Below, in pieces: positions 23,374 to 35,694 of a DNA stretch of 64,000 nucleotides. The notes under the pieces were generated by a model. The model searched no databases and had not been told where the DNA came from. It saw only the letters and a program-made list of their open reading frames with translations. This stretch comes from Oegoconia quadripuncta (lineage: Eukaryota > Arthropoda > Insecta > Lepidoptera > Autostichidae): contig OX438757.1 of NCBI GenBank assembly GCA_949316235.1, forward strand, positions 7,992,657-8,056,656. Reading direction: 5' to 3'. Numbering within the stretch: position 1 is the first letter of the stretch; each line of letters starts with the position of its first letter. The translations under genes and the position numbers were made by a program.

Positions 23374-23419
23374 AATAAATAAAAGCGTAAGCTTAATTAA
23401 GCTTACGCTTTTATTTATT
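23374..23419. repeat. 46-base perfect palindrome without loop
   Basis: Two exact 23-base arms meet at 23396/23397 with no spacer; the centre is GCTTAATTAAGC. Its uninterrupted symmetry is unusual, because palindromes of this kind tend to lose their centres. Confidence 0.92.
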
Positions 23420-26400
23420 GCTACTGCTGTACTAGACTCTAAAATATAATGCGTAACCAACGTCATTCGAGTTGACGTTTCTCACAAATATTAAATTACA
23501 TAAAAAAATTACGTTTATATGTATAATCCTATGGCGAAATTTCTTTTGTACAAAGAAATACATGAGGTCACTACACGGAGCAAATGGATACCTACATTTG
23601 TATCAACTTTTCTGACTTTATGTACAATTTAAAGAGTGAACTTAACGCTCCGTCGTGGTATATGAGTAACACTTCGTGGTCAATTTTTACTGGACTATAG
23701 TTGGTTAACCTTGGTTCGTTCGTTCGTAGTAGTTATACATTCAGATTTATCTTTAAAAGATAGATTTTTAAAACTGCTTTTTCACGTTAGTCATAGGTAG
23801 CTAGTTGTTCTACAAAATAATTTGCGTGTAATAAATAATATTTGACTTTTTGATGAAATTGATAGCACGGCTTTCAAGTGGTTCAAATTGCGGAAAAATG
23901 GAATGAATACATACAAAACACATTCACATGTAAAATTGTTTTCAATCGCGATTAGGCGAAAATCCAAAAATCACAGGTCGTATAACTTGAATACGTAAGT
24001 TACGCAGCATGCTGCCGTTAATGATAAGTAATATTGACACCGACTGTACAATCACACACAGCTCATTACATTATTGACACTATTGACATTATTTTATTTG
24101 GTGCAGCATTGTATTAACGATCCTATTTTATACATTATATGCTTTATAAACGCGTACGTAAAGTCTGTAAAAAACGCTACCAATAGGTACCAAATCATGT
24201 ATGTATATTTTATGATAAAATAAAAAATTCTAAATAAAATACTAAGAAGCCGGCGTGTACACTTTACAGATTTATTTATTCGATTATTTATTTGTATTTA
24301 ATAAACACATATTTTTTTCGAATATTGTTCTACTTATTAGTTGCTATAAATTAACGAAACATCACACACATGAAGACTCAAGAACCAAGCCGATGAATAT
24401 AGAAGTAATACTCTTACTTGGAGGTCACGCGTATTCTTGGGGAATTAACACACATTATGAGATGTTATTGCTTGAGAATACACGTAGCTAACAAGGAGAA
24501 AGTCATCGCGGCGAGCCATCAGTCTGCTCTGCGATGAACATTAAATTAAGGACTGTACAAGAAGGAGTTTAAGCCATTTCGTGGATATATGCACTAATTT
24601 TAATGCATTTCTGTGGCTTATGCATCACGTTCATAAGTGGCTTATGCTTAATCGAGATGGATTGAACCTCTGGTGGTAATTATAGTTATGTTATATAAAA
24701 CTTAGCTTCGTGATTACATATCACGACGTCGTTTCCACAAGAATGTAAAGCAAATGCAACTAAAATTAACAAATCGTTTAAATTACGCGTTTTAATTGTC
24801 TTTGTCTTTGTTTATTTCTTGTGAATACTTTATCGTGATCTGTGGTAACGAACTCATTTTTTTGTAAATAATTATGTTAACACCGAGTAGTCAGTCCGTG
24901 CCGATTCTACTAGTTTTGTTTTTTGTTCCCGAAATTGATATTTTTTTATGACGTTTTGTCATAAGAATTGGCATTAGACACATCACATTTTATTATGAAT
25001 CGGTTCCCGATAAAAGGGCGTCAGATGGGCATAAAAGAGGAGGATCACAAAAAAGTCGTCCTTATTCTTCAGTACTCATCACGTACCTAATGCATTAAAT
25101 CACAGAGAAAAATACTAGAATTGCCCCAGTATCTATCAAGTTGTCCACTTCGTATGATAATATAAACACGAAAATTAATTAAAAAAATAGTTTGTCAATC
25201 CCAGTAGAGGCATTAGGTACTTTGTATTTTGTGAACTTTAAACTGAAAGTTATCTGATATAATATATTATAGGCACGTGAAATGAAAAGGATACGTTAAC
25301 CATTAATTTAATAATAAATTATCATATTGAACATCAGAGACTCCTCATTTATTAAAATCCACCAAACCATTTAGGCTACAGATGCGCCAAAGGAACAGAC
25401 GTATATACGAAAAGAAAATAGCCTCCTCTTGCAGTTGGGTTAAACTATCAATACAAAACTAAGTCAGTTCTTTAAATTTTCCTCAACTGGAGGATTACGA
25501 CTGATGTTCTTTTAATGGGGGCCGATTCATTTTTTTTAAATACCAATAAAATACCATGCTCATTGCTGGTATAGCGTCTCTGTGGGCGCACCAATGAAAA
25601 TTTCGAAGTGTTCTTATTATAAGACAAATATCCTCACTCAGCATGGAAATACGAACGCCCGCCGCCCGCGCAATCTACCTACATCAAGGTCTACAGATGC
25701 AGCTGTCATCAACAGCTACATCTCCTTGGCAGGGGCATTGACTGCTCTCAAGAGAGGGGATGTGTCAGAATCCACTACTTGAGCCCCGTGTGGATTGGTG
25801 ACACGTATTAGTCAAAGTTTCAAGCTATGCCTGAAGAAATAATTATTTTTCGACGGTGCCCTATGTATTTGGCATAGGTAGGTATAGCAGCAGTACGCAT
25901 TCCCGAATGGATTGGCTACGAACTGCGTCGGCATAATTCTAAGGAAAACGGGGCGCGTAAATTTATTGAGTTAGTTTGACCCTACGTTGTGTAATTTTGG
26001 CTTGTGTATAAATAGGTTGTGGCTTACTTGGTGATTTCTGCCGCTGCGCCGGCTAGTGCTGGTTGAAGAGTCTTCCGCTGCTCTTCCAGGGGCTTTCAAA
26101 TTACAGCACCGCACTCTTCACAACGCCCTCTTTACAAAACGCCCGCTTGAGAAACGACAAACGTTAAACGCGTGCCCCACTTAAAATTCAATCAGGTGGT
26201 GCTAGTACCCGCATTTATTTTTTATTATTAAGCGATGTTACTATCAAAAAGATACTTCGCCGAGACTCACATATATCGGCGGGAAATGTCATATATAATT
26301 TTGCCAATTTAAAATGGTGTCCTGAATAGAATCATCTCCTCAAACTTATTAAAAGTTTCATTCATTCTCGTGATTTCGAGTCTACACTCTTCCCGTTATA

Positions 26401-26784
26401 TCTAAGTAGGTAATGAAAATGATAGTCGCTGCGAACTATCAAAATCTCTTCCCAAATGTCGGTTTAACATAGGTTGATTTGCATAATTTATTCTAGTTTT
26501 AAGCTGTATAAACATATTTACGGAATTGTTAATATCTTTTCTGTCAGAAAAATTTCTTTGCTTAAAGTCGGCAAGGAACAACCAATCCCGTCATGGGGCG
26601 GGATGTTCCGTTGTTAAGGTAAATTGTTCCGATAGCAGATTTCATCAATTACTGAATTATTGTTACAATAAAAATATGTATAAATGTTATCAAAGAGTTA
26701 GATCCAGGTCTCGTGTATTATAAAAGTCAAAATATGTCTTATTTTTAGAAATAATTCATAAAAACATTTATTTATTAAGAAGCA

Positions 26785-26812
26785 ATACATTAAATCAATG
26801 GATTTAATGTAT
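26785..26812. repeat. short perfect hairpin, 12-base arms
   Basis: ATACATTAAATC at 26785-26796 pairs with 26801-26812 around AATG. Confidence 0.75.
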
Positions 26813-27539
26813 CTTCTATGGGTTCTGAATTGGAATAGGAATCGCAGATTTTATCTCAGTTGTGTATGTCAATACTGCTGATTTCCTTATTCATCGCCTT
26901 GATGTTTTGGACAATCTCGACAGCACTTTTTTAATAACTTCAGGAGAAAGTGTAAGTCTTTGACGTGTGTGGGTTACGTATGCTTGATGAAGTTTTTAAT
27001 AAAGCTAACAATGTCAGTAGCAGTCATCCAATCCATCCTGAGCCGTTTCCGGCACCAATATATTATTAGCTTTCTCATCACCCGTTGTTCCGCAGCACAA
27101 TCTACCCCACGCCAGCGGATCTTTGAACCCCAAATCTCATTTTTCAAGACTATCTCAAATAATAATATTAAAAAATAATCTCGAAAGTTTTCTTAACAGT
27201 TAAGTACACATCAGGTGTAGTAGCTAAAATTTATTGAAATAGACCAAAAAGTAGCAATTTGAAAATATTTACTAAAGTGACTTTTGATACCATACTGCAA
27301 CCAACACTCCTGCCCTTCATTGTGGCGTCACTAAAATAGTTACCAAAATGGTATTGCCTGGTGAGACGCATTTTACATTTAATGCTAATAATTTAAACTC
27401 TTTTCTTCACGAAGTTATTGCTGTCGGAACAATATACCCCGGCACTTTGAACCCCATCCTCCCCTATATACGTAGTGTACAGTGAATATTCAATCGTGTC
27501 TGGCTAAATGGCATTGAATATACTAAAAGTTGGAGATTC

Positions 27540-27770
27540 TTCTAACATCAAATCCGTGATTGAACCATAACAATATGAAATGTATCTATAATCAAGGAGA
27601 AACTTGAGGAATCCCGCTTGCCTGAGTAGAAATTCTGAGACATGTGTAAATATCCGTCAAGGCCCCAAGTCCGCACTGAGCAAGAGTGGTTGACTACAAC
27701 TGGCACTCTCTCTTCGTAGGGGAAAGCCTTTGCCCTGAAGCGAGACGTTTGTTGGTTGACGCGGGTTGTC
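27540..27770 (-). mobile_element. SINE fragment
   Basis: The minus strand reads GCGGACTTGGGGCCTTGACG, CATGTCTCAGAATTTCTACT and a decayed TTTCTCCTTGATTATAG part, resembling the body of a common lepidopteran SINE. An 87-codon open frame here is not considered a gene. Confidence 0.5.
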
Positions 27771-28756
27771 ACTTTTGTAAACACGTTTTCAGTAGATAGA
27801 CGTGGCTTCATAGTTCTATGCGACTCTATTCTCGGGTGAAGATAACTATTTATTTTCTAAAAATATTAAGTAAAATAAACAAATAAAATTCGAAATATTA
27901 TTACACTACATCAACAGCATATATTACGCTTTCGATGCACACAATACCATATAATAGTCAATTATTATCCACTACCGGACAGGACTTGCTTGTTTCGTGT
28001 TTGACCATCTACGCCTAACATTCAGAGATTTTTTACACAAAATATACGTACTATATATTTATTTATTTATTTTACTAATAATTATTTTTGTAAATAATAT
28101 GTTATATAAATCTGTGTATAAATAATAATAAACCATTTTATTGTTATGTATGTATGCACCTATTGCTTGTACGGTCCAGGGTGTTGCGGGGTGTTTATAG
28201 TTATCAATCATGAAATATGGGAAAATATGGATTTGTTCTTTAAACTATGTGTTAAGATTTTAAAGAATTTGCATAAATGGTACATATATTCATTATATTA
28301 CTTACTTACTTATATATACATTTGTGTGTCAATATATCTACAATAGATAGATATGTATTTAAATATTAGTTAAGAAAGCACTACAATTATATTAAGTAAA
28401 AAATAGATGTTTAGTTGATATGGAGAGTTGTTAATATTAAGTAGTACAGTGGCACCACTCTGCCTTTCGGCTCCACAGAATACCAGCGTCGTGGTTGCTC
28501 CAACCCGACACATGCTGAGTGGAGACCTTTTTGGATTTAGGTATTGTAAACTTAATTTTTTATAACAGAAATCCAAATAAATACTTTTCTTTCTTAATTT
28601 TCAGATGATCGTACAAAATTGTAACCTGTGTGAAATAAAATTGATAATCTAAGTTAAATCTAAGTAATTGTATAAACTGTGTGATGATTTCAGGCATGGA
28701 GAGTCGGTAGTTTGGCCTCGATTAGTGTGTAGCTTAGAACTCGGATATAATTTCTA

Positions 28757-30300
28757 TTTTTTGGTCGACAGAAAGCTACACATTCTACGCATCACCGTAT
28801 GCGGTCATCAAAATTTGATGTCGTCTCAGTTAGGTACTTCCAGCAAGCAACGGCGTTCCCGCTACGCCACTCTGCTTAATTCTTGGGTGGGAAGAATTAT
28901 TATTTCTTGAAATAGTGAAATAATTATCTTGCAGTTTTCTAAAGCGTAAAATCTTATTGCTAAATTTGTATTTCCAATTCGTAGTTAATGATTAAATAAT
29001 TAATGTTTCTAATACATTTATTTATCACATTAAATAAAGTTTATTTATTTCACTATTATAATTAAATAACCTTAACCTTTAAAAGTAAATAACCCTTCAA
29101 TAAAACTACCACAAATATTTTTTTATTGCCACAAAACGCAAATAAATTTAGAGATTTCATTATATTTTTTGTTATTATTTATATTTTTGGTCGACAGAAT
29201 TCTACGGATCCACCCGTCGCACCGTCTGCGGACGTCGAAATTAAATGTCATCTCTACTAATTAGGCCACTCTACTTAATTATCGGGTGCGAAGAGTTATT
29301 TTTTCAAGTAGTAAAATAAATAACTGCGCAGTTACCTTTTAACTGATGATTAAATAATTAGTGGTTCCAATACATTTGAATTAAAACACAAAATTGCGAA
29401 TATATCTATTTTACAATTAAAACTTCATATTTTACATTTAAAAGTTAATAACATATTAATAAAAGTAACTACCTGTTAAATATCAATATTCCTATTTGCG
29501 AAAATTAAATGTGATTCATCTAATATCGGCACCGCCTCAACCCCACCACTACTATAAGATTTTGAGAACTTCCGAAAAAAAGGCAAGACCAGAAAAAGCA
29601 AATAAATGAATACAAGGATCATTATTATTATTTGTATTTTTGGTCGGCAGAAATCCACGGATCTGACATCCATCGCATCACCGTCTGTAGCCGTCGAAAT
29701 TCAACGTCGTCTCTACCAGTTAGGTGCTTCTGGCAGGCAGCAGTGTTCACACTTTGCCACTCTGCTTAATTCTCGGGTGGGTAAAATTATTATTTCTTTA
29801 AATTGTAAAATCGATAAAAAGTAGAATAGATAGGTAGGTACTTACGTATACTTAGGTATATCAGACTCTTTTTTACTCTGTCAGATGTGCATTTTCCATT
29901 CGAATTGATGATTCAATAATTAGCGATTCTCATACATATGTTTAAACATTTGTATTTATTTAGTAGTATAATTGAATAACCTTAAACCTTTACATGTAAA
30001 TAACCTTTCTTAATGTTTTTTTTTTCTTTCTTTCTATGGAATATGACTTTTCTCCTAGACTTGATGATGGGAAAATTTCGGGCAATCGAAGTATAATTTT
30101 CCAAAATAAACTGCTAGCTCTTACAATATATATTAGATTCTGCGAATTGTACCGGTTGCAGTTCTCATTATTTTTTTTGTCCGCAGAAACCTACAAATGT
30201 GACATCCCAGCAATCGTCCGTGCGCACACACATCGTCGAAATACGATATCGTCACAACAAATTTCAATACAACGTGCTCGTAGACAATATTGTTACTAAT
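28757..30300 (+). repeat. four-copy degenerate tandem array with exon-like cores
   Basis: Four related units start at about 28761, 29187, 29640 and 30177 (spacings 426, 453, 537). Each core begins with a T-rich tract and TTGGTCGACAG, TTGGTCGGCAG or TTGTCCGCAG, which look like 3' splice sites. Copies 1 and 3 then share a reading frame of about 45 codons ending QLGTSSKQRRSRYATLLNSWV and QLGASGRQ(9 residues)TLLNSRV; copy 3 is followed by GGTAAAA, a possible donor. Copy 2 has in-frame stops and lacks part of the core. Copy 4 keeps the start and a frame but has diverged. The AT-rich spacers are also related (a TGATTAAATAATTA-type block, then an AATAACCTTAA block), so whole units were duplicated. 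The peptide is not recognised. It could be duplicated exons of an unknown gene or a low-copy tandem repeat. Confidence 0.6.
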
Positions 30301-30404
30301 AGTAAATCAAATGTTAGAAACGATTAAATGTATATAAAAATGTAATAATAGTACTTTTATTATATTACCTCTGTCCGAAAAAGTGAAATAATTCTGAAAG
30401 GTTT

Positions 30405-31095
30405 TCAATATTATCATATCAACCATAGGATGTCCGTTCATTGCTGAACATAAACCTCCCCCAAATATTTCCAAAGCGACTGATTGGAAGCCGCCTGCAT
30501 CCAGCGACTTCCGGCATCCTACATCAAGTTGTCAGTTCACCTTGTGGGTGGACGTCGCACGCTGGTCGCGCGTGGTCTCCATTCCAGAATCTTAACGTCC
30601 CAACAGCCATCAGTTTTTCAAGCTATGTGCGCTACCCACAGGCACTTTAACTAACTTATATGCTGGCCTATGTCGGTCACTGTCGTTCTTCCACCGATTT
30701 CCATTAGATCTCGTAATGAACCGCCGAGTATAACCCTCTCCATAACTCGTTGCGTAACCTGGAGCTTTCTTTCATGGCCCATAGTGAAAGATTGACTCAG
30801 TCACTGGTAAAGCACATTTACTATCGTCTTTAACCACTGCGGTATTCTGGACGAGAAGACGTTGCGCAAATTCCCATCCGAGTTGTATTCGACGATTGCC
30901 CTGTTTGCCGAAGGTGGACTTATCTAATCGGGTCTCTTATTTTGGTCTCGTCTATAACTTCAAGAATGGAGTTTCCAATTGATATTGGTGTGGACAAGAA
31001 ACGTACATTTTCGTATGTTCATTTTAGGGCCAGGTTGGGATACTCGATTGAGGTCTTCCATCGATTCTGCCTATCATCATCATCATCAATAGGCT
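30405..31095 (-). pseudogene. RTE-type retrotransposon fragment, about 690 bases
   Basis: The longest RTE relic in the window. The plus strand shows the tail signature AGGATGTCCGTTCATTGCTG near 30428, then GCCGCCTGCATCCAGCGACT and CCAACAGCCATCAG, in the order expected for the reverse complement of the ORF end. It is followed by decayed upstream reverse-transcriptase sequence and ends in another CATCATCATCATCA tract at about 31077. Many indels and stops; non-functional. Confidence 0.72.
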
Positions 31096-31255
31096 AATTA
31101 TAAGATACTAATACAAAGACGAGTGAGCAATGTAACAACAGTTGCGGATTTATATGATATTTGTAACCGAGTCATGGATTATTATAAAAAAATTACAATA
31201 ATTTACCGCCTCGCGGGGTTTTGTATTATATTATAATGGTAATTAAGAACATAGT

Positions 31256-31345
31256 TCAACACATATCAACAGCCAAGTCCACTACTGGACAGAAGTCTCT
31301 CCGATTTGCATCGCTTTCCATGGGAAGATTTGCCTCTGGAAGCTC
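31256..31345 (-). pseudogene. RTE tail fragment
   Basis: CAAGTCCACTACTGGACAGA at about 31273 followed by decayed sequence matches the same tail on the minus strand. Short and weak. Confidence 0.45.
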
Positions 31346-31699
31346 TGCACCAATGATGCTGCTGCCCTTCACTGGTCTATGCTGTTAGTCATATCTGTAC
31401 CGAATTTCATCATCCATTCAGGCGTATTAGATTGATTAACAAAGGATAACTATGAGCTGGAGTGAGAGGGGCATCTAAATGGATGTGGCATTGGGCCGAT
31501 TCACCATAGTGTACTCGTAGTTTGTTTCTCAGTCAAAGTGTACTACCACTCATCACTCACACAATATATTGGTAATGTGAAATTTCATAACCCTAGATCC
31601 TGACAACTACCAGCAATCCGAAACTTGTTTATGAAGTCTTCCCACTGCAAGTATAATATAATTATTACGCTGCGCTGTGATATTAGTCTGATATAGGTA

Positions 31700-31805
31700 T
31701 ATTTATTCGTAATACACATAATACCTAGTACTCTTAGCACAGGCAGAGGGGCATGCCTAGTTTAGAACTAAGTGGATTATTGGTGCAAGAGTTTATTTAT
31801 TTAAT
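31700..31805 (+). mobile_element. dispersed retroelement tail, same family as 22745
   Basis: GGCATGCCTAGTTTAGAACT, ATTGGTGCAAGAG and TTTATTTATTTAA are aligned in the same order as in the copy at 22745-22920. Confidence 0.5.
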
Positions 31806-32329
31806 GGTCTAACGGGTCCTTGGCCCAACATTATTTGTATGGATTGCTCAATTGGGGATAACGTGTTCTAGAGTGGAGATCACGTCTCAGCAAATATTAT
31901 ATGGGACGTCTACCTGCTACATGGTGCGTTGAACTGCGCAAGGCGGCGGCAGCTGACAGTAGCTGTAACTGATGTTAAATGTAGAATCGAAGATCAGGTT
32001 CGATAGCACCTATCCAGCAGTAGAGTAGGATACTCTTTCAAATATTCAGTGGTTAAAGGTGGCAATTGTGTCATGGGCACCGTCTGCCTTCAGTAAATCG
32101 GGTCGCTGTTGACCCTAGGTAATAGAAGTTGCAGTTTAGCGCATGTTGCGTATCATTTCCTTTATGATAGATATTACTTCTGTAATGATTTTGCAACTAG
32201 TACATCTATGCTAGTGTGCTAGAAGTGAATCTAATGTACTGTTGAAACGATATGTTCCCACTTATTTCTCTGGTAGTAAAACTAGTAACAATATTCCCAA
32301 TACTTATTTGTATGGAATACCGTGAGGTG

Positions 32330-32545
32330 TAAATGATCTTAATTACATACATAACAGGTCGACACAGATACCCCAAACATTAGCCTTTCTTTTATCCACG
32401 GTTCACTTTTCGTAATATACAGAAATGCACACGAGAGAGGGGGTTCATGGCTCGTTGCGTGACATACATACATAACGTCATAAATGGGGTGGTCAGAGAT
32501 ATCCCAAACAATAATGTTTGGGTGTTCCAAACATTAAGAGTTTAA
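32330..32545 (-). mobile_element. SINE fragment sharing the 61345 3' half
   Basis: The minus strand has AAACTCTTAATGTTTGG, TTTGGGATATCTCTGACCAC and ATTACGAAAAGTGAACCGTG. Partial internal duplication: the AATGTTTGG motif recurs three times. Confidence 0.55.
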
Positions 32546-33229
32546 TGATTGACAACATCCAGTATTTACCTTACGAAATATAAGTGTTTCGCATTTTAAC
32601 AGTGCAAATCAGTGTTAGAGCCGGCATATCGATACTCATGGACAACTGCTTGTCTTTTTTAATGGCTATTTACGAGGTAATCCTAAACTAATAACGGAGG
32701 GAAGGAATATTTTAGTATTCGATAATGAGATTATGCATTCAGTGTACCTTAATTAAATACAGAGTAGTCTCTTAAACAGGCTTTGCACTTGGCGTCAACA
32801 GGATATTTACGTCTCTCTCTTTATCTACTTCTAAGGGAAGAAAGGAATCAAAGTATGATGCAAAAAATCTGAATTAGCGGAACAGAATTTCAGACATTCA
32901 TATTTCAATTTCAGAACCTGAAAAGTTTTATAAAAAGAAACAATCAAAGTAATTTGTTTATTAAAAACCACAGATTTATATACTAAAAGCAGATCGAACA
33001 TAACGATTGAAAACCGCAGCACTTACGTCTCGAAATTGGATTATGTCCTCGATTCATAATATCGAATCGAAAAAGATTACAAATTTGTTTATACCTAATC
33101 TAATACTTCGAAGTTTGGATATAAGCAAAGTTTGTATTTAATAACTATGAGAGAGGGAGGTCTTTGCCCACCAGTGGGACAGTATGGGCTCTTAACAATA
33201 ATAATTATAAATTAAAGATTTAAAAAACC

Positions 33230-33480
33230 CCCCAGACTATAACATCAACCAAAGGCACGAAACAACTGTTAAAAGCTAAATATCTTCAAAAAGGCCTAAA
33301 CGATTGTCATCAAACATTATGACGTTTATCATCATATCATGATAATCATGATTAGCCATGCATGGCTAATAACGTAGGGGTTACTATAAAAAAACCGCAT
33401 TCAAATCGGACCACGCAACTAGACAAAGACTGGACGCCGTCAAATACATAAAGCGGGGTTCCGCAGCGTATGTTCGGTCT
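33230..33480 (+). repeat. dispersed repeat (GTTAAAAGCTAAATATCTT family)
   Basis: GTTAAAAGCTAAATATCTTC, then CCATGCATGGCTAATAACGT and ATTCAAATCGGACCACGCAA. It contains the 20-base palindrome at 33351. Confidence 0.52.
33351..33370. repeat. 20-base perfect palindrome
   Basis: ATTAGCCATGCATGGCTAAT has no loop. It lies inside a decayed dispersed repeat (33230-33480). Confidence 0.8.
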
Positions 33481-33939
33481 GCTACTATTTATTACAAGTC
33501 AATGTTTTTAATATCACGCAAATAATTGATATCATGCAAAGGAATATTCGATAACTCTAAAATAACAGCCAAGATATGAACGAAAATATTTAATTGCAAT
33601 AACTAATCACTGACAAGAGTATGCCGAACTTCAGCGCCGTCAACTAAGCATATCCAAAGTAACAAATTACAAATCCATTAACACAAAAGATCCTAATAAA
33701 TATTTTACGATATCTAAATATTTACAAGTTGCTGTAACGGCAGCACATGGTCTTACTCTACACAATCACCATTCCGTACGATAAGCTATTACCTAGAAAA
33801 AAAAACATTTAGAGCTCGTTTACAGTTACTTTGTTCATAATGAAATATCATTGAGATATTGTGATATTTATGACACCTACATATTTCTTATCGTGTTTGT
33901 TCATAGTTTTATAAGTACCATCTACACAATATTCATTAG

Positions 33940-33945
33940 TTTATT
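33940..33945 (-). promoter_or_regulatory. candidate poly(A) signal for membralin
   Basis: AATAAA on the minus strand about 85 bases past the membralin stop codon, the nearest canonical signal downstream. The implied 3' UTR is short. Other AATAAA-like strings are frequent in this AT-rich DNA, so the choice is positional. Confidence 0.45.
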
Positions 33946-34028
33946 ATTAAAGGTAGGAGACAGTTATTCACAAAAGCCATAATGGGACCTTAATTATAAC
34001 AGAAAAAATAGGACAATAAATTGGTACA

Positions 34029-34751
34029 TTAGTCTAAGTCATCAGCCTCTGGGGATGCTCTAGGAGCTAGTTTCGTAACCACATCATTATCAGAAACCAG
34101 AGACGGATCGCCGTCGCCGTCGTTCAAGTCTACGGGATTCCTTCGTCTACGGTCCAATATTGACGTCTCGACCTGACTATTGACAATAACCTCACTGGCA
34201 CCACTGGCAGCGAGATTTTGATCGTTAAGATTTGTTGTAGATTTACTACGAACAATTTTAACCCCGCTATTACAGAGTTTTCTTGCAATTTCTTCTATTT
34301 TGATGTCACCCTCGCCGCGGAGGGTGACGGGAATATTTTTATCGGAACTGGCGACATTATCAATTGCAGATTCAAGGGATCTCTCTACAATTTCACTGTG
34401 TGTAGTGTTGGTGGCCGTAGCAATTGTTTCGAGAGGTGTGTGTCTGGGCGGTGTCACATCTCCCGTATGTGTAGTGTTAGTCTGTACTGTTGACACAGAC
34501 GGTGACGTTTGCGTAGTGGACTGTGCTGTATTTTGAACAGTTTGGGTAGTGGACTGCGTGGTTGGCGGTGTCGCTTGAATGGCAGTGCCCGGGGCGTCAT
34601 GATACGCAGCCCCGCTAGCCATAGCTGCAATACCTGCTAGTCCCACCATACCACCCATACCATGATGAGTTCGCAGAAGAAGTTGCTGCAGTTGCGCCTG
34701 TTGTAGTATCACCGGTAGCTCGTAGTGATGGAAGAAGTACAACATCGAGTG
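34029..34751 (-). CDS. membralin, terminal coding exon (C-terminal part)
   Basis: Last exon of a membralin (TMEM259) family gene, read on the minus strand. Membralin is a multi-pass ER membrane protein; in mammals it is linked to ER-associated degradation with RNF185. The exon follows a pyrimidine-rich acceptor (ccttttccag, AG at 34753-34752) and begins HSMLYFFHHYELPVILQQ, which is near-invariant in the family and directly follows LFIQ of the preceding exon. It gives 240 residues and a TAA stop at 34031-34029. After the conserved start comes a Gln/Leu stretch, a Gly/Ala/Met-rich hydrophobic patch (about residues 31-49), a Thr/Ser/Gln-rich linker (about 60-120), and an acidic/polar tail with a RRRR cluster and the end DDLD. 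The tail does not resemble the vertebrate tail and is probably disordered. The frame could be opened further upstream to an ATG at 34781, but that stretch is the intron's splice tract. Family call is firm; tail function unknown. Confidence 0.9.
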   Translation of the reverse strand, partial: HSMLYFFHHYELPVILQQAQLQQLLLRTHHGMGGMVGLAGIAAMASGAAYHDAPGTAIQATPPTTQSTTQTVQNTAQSTTQTSPSVSTVQTNTTHTGDVTPPRHTPLETIATATNTTHSEIVERSLESAIDNVASSDKNIPVTLRGEGDIKIEEIARKLCNSGVKIVRSKSTTNLNDQNLAASGASEVIVNSQVETSILDRRRRNPVDLNDGDGDPSLVSDNDVVTKLAPRASPEADDLD

Positions 34752-35604
34752 CTGGAAAAGGAAAACAAGCTTATTAAACATTCAATACAGACGATCGCGA
34801 GATCGTGCGAAGTTAAAGGAACATGTGGCAATAAATATACGGTAAAGACATAAGCTGGCAATAGGGGAGGGCTGCGTTGCGGTGGGCTGTAGCTGTAGGA
34901 GTGCGGCTGGTAGACGTTCAGATTACGAGACACGTCTGTCGAACTGAGCAATACTCTTTAGACAAATAAATGAGTGTCTCGTGACGTCGGCGAGCCGTCT
35001 GTATTTATTTATTTCTGGGTCAAAGTTCGCTTCCTTCGCCACGTCCGACGTAAGTTTTAATTAAGAAACTTGTGACCGCTCCCGACTCAACTTTTATTTG
35101 AAATTATATTTTCCGACCCCCCCTCGTTTTGATTTTTTCCAAGTGAAGGCGGCAGGGTGTAACGGGTTGCCGCCGACGACAAGTTGCGACACCTTCATGA
35201 TTTATTATTCGAGCCGTATACGCCGCACTGCGCCCGGGTAATTGAAAGAATTTCGATCATCCACTTTTGAGATTGTTGATGTGGCAATTTCGAGTCACAT
35301 AGAAATTAACATAAATAAGGCAAGATGTGATATTTAAATGATCACTATGTTAATTTTTACTATTATTGTCGCAGTTCAGTTAAAAAAAATACTTATTTTT
35401 ACAAGTTATTGTTACAAGTATGAAGCCTATGTCTGACTGTGGCATTGAAATGCTAAAGCGGCTGAACAGATATGGAAATGGTTTCTTATTTTCGTGATCT
35501 GGTGTTTGTGTGTTGGTTGTGTATGTGTCCCCAGTTTTTGGCCGGATGTATGTGTATCAGTAATGCGTGTTCAAATTTGAATGCAGTTTTTTATATCAAA
35601 GGCT

Positions 35605-35660
35605 AAATGAGGGGACATCTTCACTTAACATCAGGTGTGATTGAGGTCAAGTACGAACCC
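35605..35660 (+). mobile_element. SINE tail fragment of the second family
   Basis: CTTAACATCAGGTGTGATTG with flanks is the reverse complement of the tail of the SINE at 57935, followed by an A-rich run. The rest of the element is absent. Confidence 0.6.
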
Positions 35661-35694
35661 CTCGTGCATAAAAACAAAAAAAATAAAAAAAAAA

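Larger units (their letters stand above)
22921..27539. other. mostly unrecognised intergenic DNA
   Basis: Apart from the palindrome at 23374 and the small hairpin at 26785, I see AT-rich sequence with scattered GC-richer pieces (25655-25790, 26050-26180). The piece near 26040-26110 repeats CTTCCGCTGCTCTTCC-like words. No exon or complete transposon. Confidence 0.4.

Noticed and set aside
34218..34536. Two plus-strand frames of 78-91 codons opposite the membralin exon
   Set aside because: Antisense shadows of a genuine exon; the minus frame is supported by homology and splice sites.
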